From Acidobacteriaceae bacterium (GTDB taxonomy: Bacteria; Acidobacteriota; Terriglobia; Terriglobales; Acidobacteriaceae), in assembly GCA_003139795.1 (NCBI GenBank), contig PLGM01000212.1, positions 13,292-63,779 on the forward strand: a stretch of DNA of 50,488 nt. Reading direction: 5' to 3'. This document shows, in pieces, positions 7,737 to 15,881 of this stretch. The notes under the pieces were generated by a model that saw only the letters and a list, made by a program, of their open reading frames with translations, did no database searches and was not told the origin of the DNA. Numbering within the stretch: the first letter of the stretch is position 1; each line of letters starts with the position of its first letter. A program made the translations under genes and the position numbers.

Positions 7737-8744
7737 TCATTTGCGCGGCACCGGCACGGCGGCAATCACGTCGGCGAGCACGCGGTCGGCGTCAAAGCCC
7801 TCCAGTTCGGCCTCGGGCTTGAGCATGACGCGATGGCGCAGCACCGGCTGCACGGCGCGCTTGACGTCGTCGGGAACCAGGTAGTCGCGGCCATCGAACG
7901 CAGCCGCTGCCTGGGCCACCAGCATGATGCTCAGCGCCGCGCGGGGGCTGGCGCCCAACAGCAGCGTGGGCCACTCGCGCGTGCGGCGGGCCAGCGCCAG
8001 GATGTAGGTGTAGAGCTCCGGCTCGATGCGGATGGAGCGCACCTCGGCGCGGGCCGAGGCCAGCAACCCACCGGGGATGGGCGCGATCTGAGCGTCTTCC
8101 AGCAGGCCGGCGCCCGATCCGGCGTGATGCATCTCCAGAATCTGCAACTCCTCCTTTTCGCTGGGGTAAGCTACGCGAATCTTGAGCAGAAAGCGGTCCA
8201 ACTGCGCCTCAGGCAAGGGATAGGTGCCCTCAAAATCCACTGGATTCTGGGTGGCGAAGACCGTAAACCAGCCCGGCAGCGGACGGCGCACACCGTCGCT
8301 GGTGACCTGGCGCTCCTCCATGCACTCCAGAAGCGCCGCCTGGGTGCGCGGCGGCATGCGGTTGATCTCGTCGACAAGAAGCAGATCGGTGAAGACGGGG
8401 CCGGGGTGGAAGCTGAAGGTTTCAGAGCCCGGCCGCAGGATGGTGGTGCCGAGAATGTCGGCCGGCATGAGGTCGGGCGTGGCCTGCACGCGCTGGAAGC
8501 CGAGGCCCAGCAGCCGGCCGAGAGCTTTGACGATCAGCGTCTTGGCAATGCCCGGCACACCTTCAAGCAGCGCGTGGCCCTGGCACAGAACGGCGATCAG
8601 AACCTCTTCGATCGCCCCTCCCTGGCCCGCGATCACCCGCCCCAGCTCTCCGCGGCCGTGGGCAATCAATTGACTGGTTGCGCGCAGCGACTGCGGCTCT
8701 TGGGTCGCGTCCTGATTCACGTTTTGACTCGTTTCCTCGCTCAT
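7737..8744 (-). CDS. MoxR-family AAA+ ATPase
   Basis: 335 residues. The Walker A variant GVPGIAKT is at about 62-69, Walker B LLLVDEINR at about 121-129, sensor-1 FATQNPVDFEGTYPLPEAQLDRF near 165, and ASPRAALS in the lid domain. MoxR ATPases are cytosolic chaperone-like enzymes that work with DUF58/vWA partners. I start at ATG 8744, preceded by AGGAAAGG and overlapping the upstream stop as ATGA. A start 49 codons earlier would duplicate most of the upstream gene. The partner DUF58 gene is separated from moxR by the inserted MazF pair. Confidence 0.92.
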   Translation of the reverse strand: MSEETSQNVNQDATQEPQSLRATSQLIAHGRGELGRVIAGQGGAIEEVLIAVLCQGHALLEGVPGIAKTLIVKALGRLLGLGFQRVQATPDLMPADILGTTILRPGSETFSFHPGPVFTDLLLVDEINRMPPRTQAALLECMEERQVTSDGVRRPLPGWFTVFATQNPVDFEGTYPLPEAQLDRFLLKIRVAYPSEKEELQILEMHHAGSGAGLLEDAQIAPIPGGLLASARAEVRSIRIEPELYTYILALARRTREWPTLLLGASPRAALSIMLVAQAAAAFDGRDYLVPDDVKRAVQPVLRHRVMLKPEAELEGFDADRVLADVIAAVPVPRK

Positions 8745-9982
8745 GAAGCCCTTTCCTGCTTTTTGGAATGAATGTCTTCGGATTTCGGGGTCAGGCCGCG
8801 CGGTTTTGCGGCGGCGATCAGCATTTCCTCGTGCCCGTGGAGCTTCTGGATCAGCTTGAGCGCTTCCCGCGGGTGCACTGTTTCGCCCCACGCGGTATCT
8901 TCGCAGGCGGCCAGATCGGCTTCCAGGGTATCGCCGGCCGCGGGGACACGGCGACGGATCGCCGCTGCCAGGTCTGAGGCGCCCATCGGAGTCCCACGCA
9001 GCCCATTCGCCCCGACGGACCGCAACGCATGCCGCCTGAACCGCTCCCAGGCAATGGCCACCGTGGTGGAGGCCGCGCCCGCGCTGCGATAAAGCGACCC
9101 CAGGGCCTCAAGAAACTCGATGGGCGTGGCCCGCGCCGGAGCGGGGAGATCGCGCACCGGGCCGCTGCGGCGGCTGAAGCTGAACACCACCAGAAGGCCC
9201 AGCAGCGGCAGGCCGATTTGAAGCAGGGTGAGCGCCGGCCCGGCGGCATAGCTCCAGGTGGAGCGGATTTCGCCGTGCAGCGACTCGTCCCAGTAGAAGC
9301 GGTGGCCCTGGCGCGGCCCCAGCGAGTTCAGCAGCAGGTCAAGATCATTTGCGCGGGCCAGGGAGCCGTTTTCAAGCGGCGTGGAACCGGCCCACCAGAC
9401 CACGCGGCCCTTGCCCCAGTCGTACTCGACCACCGCGGGCTGGCCGGCGCAACTGTAGTCGTCGCGGTGCGCGGGGTTGCCCACGTCCCAGGTGGCTTCG
9501 GGAACCATCCACACCTGGCCCGATCCGGCGAGCGGATCGAGCCCCTCGGGCGCGAGTTCGCAGGCCGCAAAGTCGAACTCCTGCGGCGTGTCGCTGGCCT
9601 CGCCGGGCAGGATGTATCCGCCCCAGAAACCGGTGGAGAGCACGCGGCCGCCGCGCTCCACAATCTGCCGTACCGCCTTGATGTCGCTCTCCTCGCGGGT
9701 GAACGGCTCGGCAAAGATCACCACCGTTTCCGGACCCGCCGTGGCGGCCAACTCAGCGAGCGGGCGCTCCCAGCGTTCAATCGGATAATTGGAGCGGAGC
9801 AGCGTTTCATAGGCCGCGCGGGCGCCGTGCTGGCCGGAAAGATAGGTCGAGGGCAGCGGATTGCTGTTGCTGTTCCCGTTGGGCAGCAGAAAGCCGGTCA
9901 GCACCGCCAATGCCAGTCCAATGCCCAGGCACCAGAGCAGCAGGCGGCGATCCCCGGCGTCGAGCGAGGAGAAAAACCTCAT
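8741..9982 (-). CDS. DUF4350 domain membrane protein
   Basis: 413 residues. A membrane segment at about 12-33 is followed by an extracytoplasmic DUF4350 domain (glutamine-amidotransferase-like Rossmann text: GARAAYETLLRSNYPIERWERP, VVIFAEPF, then GRVVWWAGSTPLENG). A second membrane segment lies at about 250-270, before a cytosolic Arg-rich tail. DUF4350 is regularly encoded with MoxR, DUF58 and DUF4129; no biochemical role is established. Its ends overlap both neighbours by 4 bp, so these genes are translated together. Confidence 0.87.
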   Translation of the reverse strand: MRFFSSLDAGDRRLLLWCLGIGLALAVLTGFLLPNGNSNSNPLPSTYLSGQHGARAAYETLLRSNYPIERWERPLAELAATAGPETVVIFAEPFTREESDIKAVRQIVERGGRVLSTGFWGGYILPGEASDTPQEFDFAACELAPEGLDPLAGSGQVWMVPEATWDVGNPAHRDDYSCAGQPAVVEYDWGKGRVVWWAGSTPLENGSLARANDLDLLLNSLGPRQGHRFYWDESLHGEIRSTWSYAAGPALTLLQIGLPLLGLLVVFSFSRRSGPVRDLPAPARATPIEFLEALGSLYRSAGAASTTVAIAWERFRRHALRSVGANGLRGTPMGASDLAAAIRRRVPAAGDTLEADLAACEDTAWGETVHPREALKLIQKLHGHEEMLIAAAKPRGLTPKSEDIHSKKQERAS

Positions 9983-11100
9983 TGCGCACCGCCTGCTGAA
10001 GCGCCGGTCCCTGTGATGAGCGCCGCGGCAATAGCCTCGGCGCGCCGGTAGTCGGTCTCCGCGGCTGGCCGGCCGCCGTACCAGATGCGCTCAAAGCTGC
10101 CGGTCAGCGTGGCCAGTCCGGCCTTGCGCGGGTCTTCAGGTGCCACCAGCGCCAGGTATTCGCGGGGGGTGCGGGCGCGATCGGCCGGCCATAGACGTTT
10201 GGATTCCAGCCGTGAAATGGCGGCCCAGTAAAGGAAGTGAATCGCCTCGCGCCAATTTCCGGCAGCGGCGGCCCGGCGCGCGTCCTCAAGCCACAGTTGC
10301 CAGTCGCGGGCGGAAGCGGCAGCGGCGGCCGGCCCTGTGTCCTCGGGCGCCAGCCGGATGCGGCCCCTGCGCTCCAGTTGTATCAACCCCCACACCAGCC
10401 CCACGCAGACGGCGAGGATAAATCCCCACACGATGAGGCGACCCAACCAGGCGGAGTGGGCGGTAAGTTTTGCGGCGCTTTCAAAGAGGCGGTTGAGCCA
10501 GTTGCCGACCTTTTCGAGGACCGTATCATTCGCCGCCGGGTCCTCGAGTTTGCTGAACTCGCGCCCGGCCAGTACCTGCCTCATCACCTCGCGTTCCCGA
10601 TCGTGGGCAGGCGTGGCTGCGGTTGCGGCGTCGATCTGAGCCAGGTCGCGGGCCAGCCGGGTTTCAGCGTCCTTGAGGAGTTCTGTCGTGGTGGGTTTGG
10701 GCGGCCGTGCGTTCTGCTCGGACGGGGAATCTTTGGCCGCAATTGTGGGCTTGGCCTCGGGCTTGGCGGTGTCTTTTTCCTGGGCTTTGGAAAGCAATAC
10801 GCGCAGCCATCCGTAGCGCACCAGGCGGCGCTCGGCATTGGCAGCCTGGGTGAGCGGAACATGATCGTCGGGTCCCACCAGCGATGGGTCGCAGGTTTTG
10901 CTGTCGCGCGCCTTGGCGCAGGCCTCGACGAGCGTCGCCAGCGCTTGCAGGTGAGTGCGGTACTCGTCGAGCGAAGCTTCATGGGGCTGGCCCGCGGGCG
11001 GAGGTGCGGGGGCGGCGGACAACTGCGCGTTGGCGCGAGCCGCCGGCAGGGACAGAAGCGCGGCCAGTGCAGCGGCGGCGAAGAGAGACCGGGCCGTCAA
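9979..11100 (-). CDS. DUF4129 domain membrane protein, TTG start
   Basis: 373 residues with a signal peptide (about 1-26), an Ala/Lys-rich extracytoplasmic helical part, a membrane segment near 217-240 (IVWGFILAVCVGLVWGLI), and a C-terminal DUF4129 domain. That domain contains WREAIHFLYWAAISRLE and GSFERIWYGGRPAAETDYRRAE. The start codon is TTG at 11100 and overlaps the preceding stop as TTGA. This keeps the coupled-operon geometry even though the preceding reading frame is only a gene remnant. The function is unknown beyond association with MoxR/DUF58 systems. Confidence 0.82.
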   Translation of the reverse strand: MTARSLFAAAALAALLSLPAARANAQLSAAPAPPPAGQPHEASLDEYRTHLQALATLVEACAKARDSKTCDPSLVGPDDHVPLTQAANAERRLVRYGWLRVLLSKAQEKDTAKPEAKPTIAAKDSPSEQNARPPKPTTTELLKDAETRLARDLAQIDAATAATPAHDREREVMRQVLAGREFSKLEDPAANDTVLEKVGNWLNRLFESAAKLTAHSAWLGRLIVWGFILAVCVGLVWGLIQLERRGRIRLAPEDTGPAAAAASARDWQLWLEDARRAAAAGNWREAIHFLYWAAISRLESKRLWPADRARTPREYLALVAPEDPRKAGLATLTGSFERIWYGGRPAAETDYRRAEAIAAALITGTGASAGGAQ

Positions 11101-11273
11101 GGCCGAATCTCCTCGGTACCGGCCTGCGCCATCGGCCCTTTGCTGCCGGGCAGAGTTCCAGTCGAATTCAGTCCAGCGGCGTCCATCATTCTCTCGATGT
11201 CAAAGCCCTTGCGGCGTATGCGCCGATGATAGTAGACGAGGGCTGTGGCGACTGGGTAAAGGGTTGGGATCAC
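11097..11273 (-). pseudogene. Remnant C-terminus of a third GPDPase-membrane-domain paralogue
   Basis: A 58-codon frame beginning around GTG 11273, exactly where the upstream gene stops, reads VIPTLYPVATALVYYHRR, then IRRKGFDIERMMDAAGL. This closely matches the last membrane turn and tail of the paralogue at 12271-13410 (YYDQRIRKEGYDIEWMMEAAGL). The rest of that paralogue is missing. The remnant's TGA still overlaps the DUF4129 TTG start. It could still be translated by reinitiation at the GTG that overlaps the upstream TGA, preserving coupling, or it may simply be a deletion scar. Confidence 0.6.
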
Positions 11274-12274
11274 ACGGGCTGTCCGGCTTGCGGCGGCGCG
11301 GGCAACGGGCTGTCCTTGCGCAGGCGCTGGTCGTGGTAGAGCACCGCCAGAGAAGTGGTCAAAGCGGCCCATGTGAGCGCGGTAAATAGAAAGATTGCAC
11401 CGAAACCGCAAATCCCCAAACCGCCCAACCCGATATAGCTCCATGGCGCCACCGGATGAAGGTGCGCCGCTATTGCGACCAACATGCCAATCGCTGCGAG
11501 AAACATCGCCACGAGTTCGGCAACCAGAAGCACGGCATAAAGGATGGCGTAGACGACGAGCACCACTATAAAGATGCGGCCCTTGGCGCCGCGGGTGAGT
11601 TGGAAGCTCCGCTTGATTGCGGCGCCGGCACTGAGCCCCTCTTCAACGCACGCCGGGAACGCCAGCGAGAGACACAGCGCCATGATTATCCCGTAAACAG
11701 CGGCCCCAATGAGCGCCAGGAACGCCACGGGAGCGAGCAAAAACACTGCCGGGCCGGCGTTTAATGCACCTCGGGAAAGCATGCCTGCTCCTAGCAGAAA
11801 CATCGTCTCGATCAGGAGGGCTGGAAGAGCGGCGTACACGTAGCAAAGCACCATCAGCCACAGGTACTTTCCGGCGCGACGCCAAGCCGGCTCATAGGCT
11901 TCGCGAAAGGTGACTTTGACGCCAAGGTCCAATCTGGTTGCCGCGTAACTTGCGGCCGCCATATAGAGCGAGAAGACTGCGATGCTCAGCACCGTGAGCA
12001 CGATGAACGCCGGGATGAAGATCGCCGGCTTCATGTAGCGAAGGAGGACCTCAGGCGGGAGCGGTTTGGGGAACTGGCGGATCATCGGAATCCAAATGAC
12101 CGCCTCCATCGACATGATGATGAGGATGAGCGCCACGGACGGAACCGCCGCAATGCCCACCAACAGTTTGAGGTGACTGCGCATCAGCCGGTAAGTGCGG
12201 TCAAGAATCTGGCCGAAGGTCATGGGGGCGAAGGGCGTTGGTGCATAGGGCGCGGAATAAGGGGATTGGTTCAT
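11270..12274 (-). CDS. Multi-TM protein, glycerophosphoryl-diester-phosphodiesterase membrane-domain type
   Basis: 334 residues, six or so membrane segments. The N-terminal APMTFGQILDRTYRLMRSHLKLL box is typical of this membrane family, which is named for the domain attached to some GDPD enzymes; no phosphodiesterase domain is present here. ATG 12274 has a GAGGAG ribosome site and overlaps the upstream stop as ATGA, which settles the start; an upstream in-frame extension would run through the neighbour. It ends with LYHDQRLRKDS. It is a paralogue of the next gene upstream. Proteins like this commonly accompany DUF4129/DUF4350/MoxR/DUF58. Their role is unknown. Confidence 0.82.
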   Translation of the reverse strand: MNQSPYSAPYAPTPFAPMTFGQILDRTYRLMRSHLKLLVGIAAVPSVALILIIMSMEAVIWIPMIRQFPKPLPPEVLLRYMKPAIFIPAFIVLTVLSIAVFSLYMAAASYAATRLDLGVKVTFREAYEPAWRRAGKYLWLMVLCYVYAALPALLIETMFLLGAGMLSRGALNAGPAVFLLAPVAFLALIGAAVYGIIMALCLSLAFPACVEEGLSAGAAIKRSFQLTRGAKGRIFIVVLVVYAILYAVLLVAELVAMFLAAIGMLVAIAAHLHPVAPWSYIGLGGLGICGFGAIFLFTALTWAALTTSLAVLYHDQRLRKDSPLPAPPQAGQPV

Positions 12275-13410
12275 AAAGACTCCTCGGATGCTGCATGGGT
12301 TAGATCTGTGGAATGGCGAGGCTCTTCGGCCCGCGGCGATTCCGGCTCGGAGTGCGCAGCCGGCGCGAAGTCCGCAGCGGGCTCTGAGTGGGCTTCCGGC
12401 GGCGGGCCGGGCGGTGCGGCAAATGGCGCCGCTTCGGCCGGTGTCGCGGCCGGAGCAGGGCCGGCAGCAAGGGCGGGCACCGTCAGCCCGGCAGCCTCCA
12501 TCATCCACTCGATGTCGTAGCCTTCCTTGCGGATGCGCTGGTCATAGTAGAAAAGGGTCAGGCCGGTGGCATACATGGGACCGATGAAGCTGTTGGTCAG
12601 AAACCCTATTATCTGCTGCAGCACCTGCGCCCACGCCGGCAACAGACCGTGCTGCTTGATCGCTGCCAGGATAAAGAATATCTGGGTCACGACCACCAGC
12701 CCGGTTTGAATGACGGCGATCAGCAAGCCCAGAACGAAGATGCGCCCTCGCGATCCCTTGCTGAGCTCGATGCTGCGGCGGAGAGCCTTGCGGGCTTTCA
12801 GGTCCTCAACCACGGAGGCCGGAACGGCCAGCGAATAACGCAAAGCCATCAGGATGGCATAGACGCTGGCCAGCAGAGCCAGCCCGAGAAAGGCAAAAGT
12901 GACCAATGCGATGACGATTGCTGCCTGAGGGTCGGACTTCGCGGCTGCGTGGGCCATTCCGCTGGAGCGCGCGTAGCCCAACAGGAACACAGAATAGGCG
13001 GTGAAGATCAGGACAAACGGGAGGTAGATGACGAAGGCGGCGATGGTCATCAGCCACAGATAGCGTCCCAGACGGGGCAGAGTGCTGGCATACGCGCTAC
13101 GAATGGTGGCCGGTTGGCCGAGGTTGACCCAGGCCACGGCGCGGTTGTTGGCGGCCACGGCCGCTCCCGCAAAGATGAACATCAGGGGCAGGATCAGGGC
13201 AACGAAGCCGAGGGTGAGCCATTGCAGTTGTTGGGTCATGTGCAGCACGCGGAACAGTTCCCCCAGTCCGATCTGCAGCAGGTTCAGCACCAGGAGGACG
13301 CCGGCATAAACGGCGGAGATTCCCGCAAACAGGACAAAGTTTGTGCGGTAAAGCTGGGCGGTGCGGTCGAGGATCTCGCCAAGAGTGAGTGGGCGGAGGT
13401 TGCATTCCAT
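12271..13410 (-). CDS. Multi-TM protein, glycerophosphoryl-diester-phosphodiesterase membrane-domain type
   Basis: 379 residues, first gene of the MoxR/DUF58 operon. It opens with LRPLTLGEILDRTAQLYRTNF, has about six membrane segments up to residue 300, then YYDQRIRKEGYDIEWMMEAAGL and a Pro/Ala/Glu-rich cytosolic tail of about 65 residues. No catalytic phosphodiesterase residues are seen. A promoter should lie in the 140-bp space shared with the divergent sigma factor gene. The tail composition differs from that of its downstream paralogue, which lacks it. Confidence 0.82.
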   Translation of the reverse strand: MECNLRPLTLGEILDRTAQLYRTNFVLFAGISAVYAGVLLVLNLLQIGLGELFRVLHMTQQLQWLTLGFVALILPLMFIFAGAAVAANNRAVAWVNLGQPATIRSAYASTLPRLGRYLWLMTIAAFVIYLPFVLIFTAYSVFLLGYARSSGMAHAAAKSDPQAAIVIALVTFAFLGLALLASVYAILMALRYSLAVPASVVEDLKARKALRRSIELSKGSRGRIFVLGLLIAVIQTGLVVVTQIFFILAAIKQHGLLPAWAQVLQQIIGFLTNSFIGPMYATGLTLFYYDQRIRKEGYDIEWMMEAAGLTVPALAAGPAPAATPAEAAPFAAPPGPPPEAHSEPAADFAPAAHSEPESPRAEEPRHSTDLTHAASEESL

Positions 13411-13550
13411 TCTGGATTCCTCTGAAATGACTGGTAAGCGCTTGCGGGGATACTAGCACAGGCTCAAAGCCCACCGCCGCCCGCGGGTTACCGGAAAGTT
13501 CATTCTCATTTACAAACAGATAACTATCGCCGCAGCCGTGCGGTAAACTG

Positions 13551-14216
13551 GTGTCCCGCACGATGAACGGAATTCGCACTTCGGTGAACGATCTGGCCAA
13601 ATCCTGCGCCCACTCCGCCGATGCCGCGGAGTGGGAGGAGTTTGTGTGCCGTTGCACGCCCCTGGCCTCGGTGGTGGCGATGCGCGTCTCGCGGATGTGG
13701 GTCAGCAACCCATCCCCGGCAACGGTGGACGATATCGTGCAGGAGGTGTTCCTGAAACTGTGCGAGCAGGAGCGGCGCATCCTGAGGGATTTCGAGCCGC
13801 GCGGAGAAGATTCCTTCCTGGGCCTGCTGCGCATGGTTTCCGTTTCGGTGGCCAACGACTATTTCCGGCGTCTGCGCTCGGCGAAGAGGGGCGGCAACGT
13901 GGTAACCACGCCGCTGCTCGAAGAGGAAGCGCAGTTGCCTGGCGACGGCGCGCAGCCGGCGGCGCGGATGCAGCGATCCGTCCTTCTTGCCGAACTGGAC
14001 CGGAAACTCCGCTCGGCGCCGGAAGTGGTGACCGAACGCGACCGCGCCTTGTTCTGGCTTTATTACCGCCAGGGCTTCACGGCGGAGGAGATTGGCCGCC
14101 TGACCGCCATCGGACTGACGGCCAAGGGCGTGGAGAGCGCGCTGCGGCGCGTGACGACCTGGCTGCGCGGGGAGATCGAACGCCGGAAATCGGAGGGACC
14201 CCGCGAATCCGGTTAG
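13551..14216 (+). CDS. ECF-type sigma-70 family RNA polymerase sigma factor
   Basis: 221 residues from GTG 13551; an in-frame ATG at 13563 is an alternative. Region 2 is visible at about 55-110 (ATVDDIVQEVFLKLCEQE, then DSFLGLLRMVSVSVANDYFRRLRS). Region 4 lies near 165-205, where TAEEIGRLTAIGLTAKGVESALRR is the helix-turn-helix for the -35 element. No ribosome site is evident. A TAAACT at 13544-13549 could be a -10 for a nearly leaderless transcript. The next gene encodes a zinc anti-sigma domain protein, so this is probably a sigma/anti-sigma pair controlling a small regulon that may include itself. Confidence 0.88.
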   Translation: MSRTMNGIRTSVNDLAKSCAHSADAAEWEEFVCRCTPLASVVAMRVSRMWVSNPSPATVDDIVQEVFLKLCEQERRILRDFEPRGEDSFLGLLRMVSVSVANDYFRRLRSAKRGGNVVTTPLLEEEAQLPGDGAQPAARMQRSVLLAELDRKLRSAPEVVTERDRALFWLYYRQGFTAEEIGRLTAIGLTAKGVESALRRVTTWLRGEIERRKSEGPRESG

Positions 14217-14276
14217 ATTCGGAAATACGTTCGTGAAAGGAATGTGGTCTGAAAACCCGTTAAACAGAGTGCAGAG

Positions 14277-15794
14277 ATGAATGACGATTTGAACACGGGC
14301 CCCGCTTCAGAAAGCTCTTCAGTCACCTCGGGAGACGCGTTATCGCGTGCATTCGAAGAGCTGATTGAAGGGCGACGGTCGCGCGCCGGCGCTCCGGTCA
14401 CGGACCAGGGGAGCGTCCCTTGGGCAGGACCTTGTCCTGAGCCGGGCGAGTGGGCCCTGCTGCTCGGTGGAGAAGCACGCCCGGCGGAATGGGCGAAAGT
14501 GGATGCATTGCTGGCGCACGGAGCCGTTTGCCACACCTGCGCGGAGCGCCTGCGCATTCTGTCCGCGGATCCCTCGCCGGAAGAGACGGCTGAGCTTGGC
14601 AAGCTGGCTTGCGCATCCCGCGAGGGGCAACGCGGCCTGGCTTCACAGCTTGCACACACCCCCCATCGCGCTCTCCATGATCCGGTGCGCAACCGGCTGC
14701 CACGGCTCTACCTGTGGGCAGGCGCGGGACTTGCCGCATCGCTGCTCATCGTTGCCGTGATGTCGGTCTGGTGGCACCGCGCCAATACCCCCGAGCGCCT
14801 GCTTGCCGAGGCCTATACCCGGGCCCGCATCTTTGATTTGCGCATGCCCGGCGCCGGCTTCGCTGAAGTGACGCCGGGAACCCATCTTCGCGGCTCCGCA
14901 ACCGGCCGCGAATCGGCCAAGCTGCTGGAGGCCCGCGCCCGCATTGAAGACCACCTGGAGGCCGCGCCGGGGGACCCGCACTGGCTCGAGCTTGAAGCTC
15001 GCGCCGATGTTCTCGAAGAAAAATTCGACCCCGCCATTGAGATTCTCGACCGCCTGCTGGCCGCTGGTCCGGCCACCCCCAGCCTGCTGGTAGACGATGC
15101 GGCCGCCTACTTCCAGCGCGGCGCCGCCACCGGCAGCGAAAACGATCGCGCCACGGCCCTTGAATACCTTCGCCACGCCGACGAGCTGGCCCCCGGCGAT
15201 CCCGTCGTGCTCTTCAACGAAGCCGTGGTCATGGAGGATCGTGGCCAGGTGATGAACGCCGTAGAAACCTGGAATCGCTACCTGCGCTTCGAGCGGGACC
15301 CTGGCTGGCTGGCCGAAGGCCGCCGCCGCCTGCAGGCCCTGGAGCAGAAGTTCAACCAGTTGAAGTCCCATCAGAGCCGCATGGAGCGGTACCTGGCCAC
15401 GCCGCAGGCCATGCGCGCCCTGGCGGCCGATCCCGCCACGTTGGCCGCAATCGACGAGGAGCTGTCCAGCACGCTGCTCCCCCGCCTGCTCGACGGGGAA
15501 AAGGAAGAAAGCTGGAATCACGGCATGGGCGACATAGTGGACACGCTGGCCGCGCTCGGCGTCCCCGATGTAGTCGCCACCCGCTGGCAGATCGACTCGG
15601 CGTCCGCCGTTCCCATGATGGACGGCTTCTATGGCGGGCTGGCAAAAGGACTCACGGTTCCCCAGGCGCTCACGGCGGCCCGCCAGACCCTGATTCGGGA
15701 TCCCCGCTACCGTCACCCCTATTACTGGGCGGCCTGGTACGCTTCCGGCGGGGGAAGGTCCGATCTGGGCGCTCTTTTCCATGCCGCAAAGTAG
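14277..15794 (+). CDS. Zinc anti-sigma domain/TPR membrane protein with truncated C-terminal CHAT domain
   Basis: 505 residues. Order of parts: N-terminal PEPGEWALLLGGE and the zinc anti-sigma motif HxxxCxxC (His81, Cys85, Cys88); one membrane segment at about 143-166; TPR-like helical pairs from about 172 to 350; and a final segment (about 421-492) matching the end of CHAT protease domains (LGVPDVVATRWQIDS, then GLTVPQALTAARQTLIRDPRYRHPYYWAA). A complete CHAT domain is several times longer and carries a His-Cys dyad. Both are missing, so the protease function should be lost. I infer an in-frame deletion around residues 360-420. Confidence 0.75.
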   Translation: MNDDLNTGPASESSSVTSGDALSRAFEELIEGRRSRAGAPVTDQGSVPWAGPCPEPGEWALLLGGEARPAEWAKVDALLAHGAVCHTCAERLRILSADPSPEETAELGKLACASREGQRGLASQLAHTPHRALHDPVRNRLPRLYLWAGAGLAASLLIVAVMSVWWHRANTPERLLAEAYTRARIFDLRMPGAGFAEVTPGTHLRGSATGRESAKLLEARARIEDHLEAAPGDPHWLELEARADVLEEKFDPAIEILDRLLAAGPATPSLLVDDAAAYFQRGAATGSENDRATALEYLRHADELAPGDPVVLFNEAVVMEDRGQVMNAVETWNRYLRFERDPGWLAEGRRRLQALEQKFNQLKSHQSRMERYLATPQAMRALAADPATLAAIDEELSSTLLPRLLDGEKEESWNHGMGDIVDTLAALGVPDVVATRWQIDSASAVPMMDGFYGGLAKGLTVPQALTAARQTLIRDPRYRHPYYWAAWYASGGGRSDLGALFHAAK

Positions 15795-15881
15795 TCGTGG
15801 CGGCGGCTTGCCGCACCCTGCCGCGATTTTATGACCCCCGAGGCCGGGTCCCTTGCTCGGCTGTGCCGGTGGGTGTTGCTC

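Noticed and set aside
9029-11229. Plus-strand frames of 330-340 codons opposite DUF4350 and DUF4129
   Set aside because: They are shadows of genes that have clear domains and 4-bp operon overlaps on the other strand.
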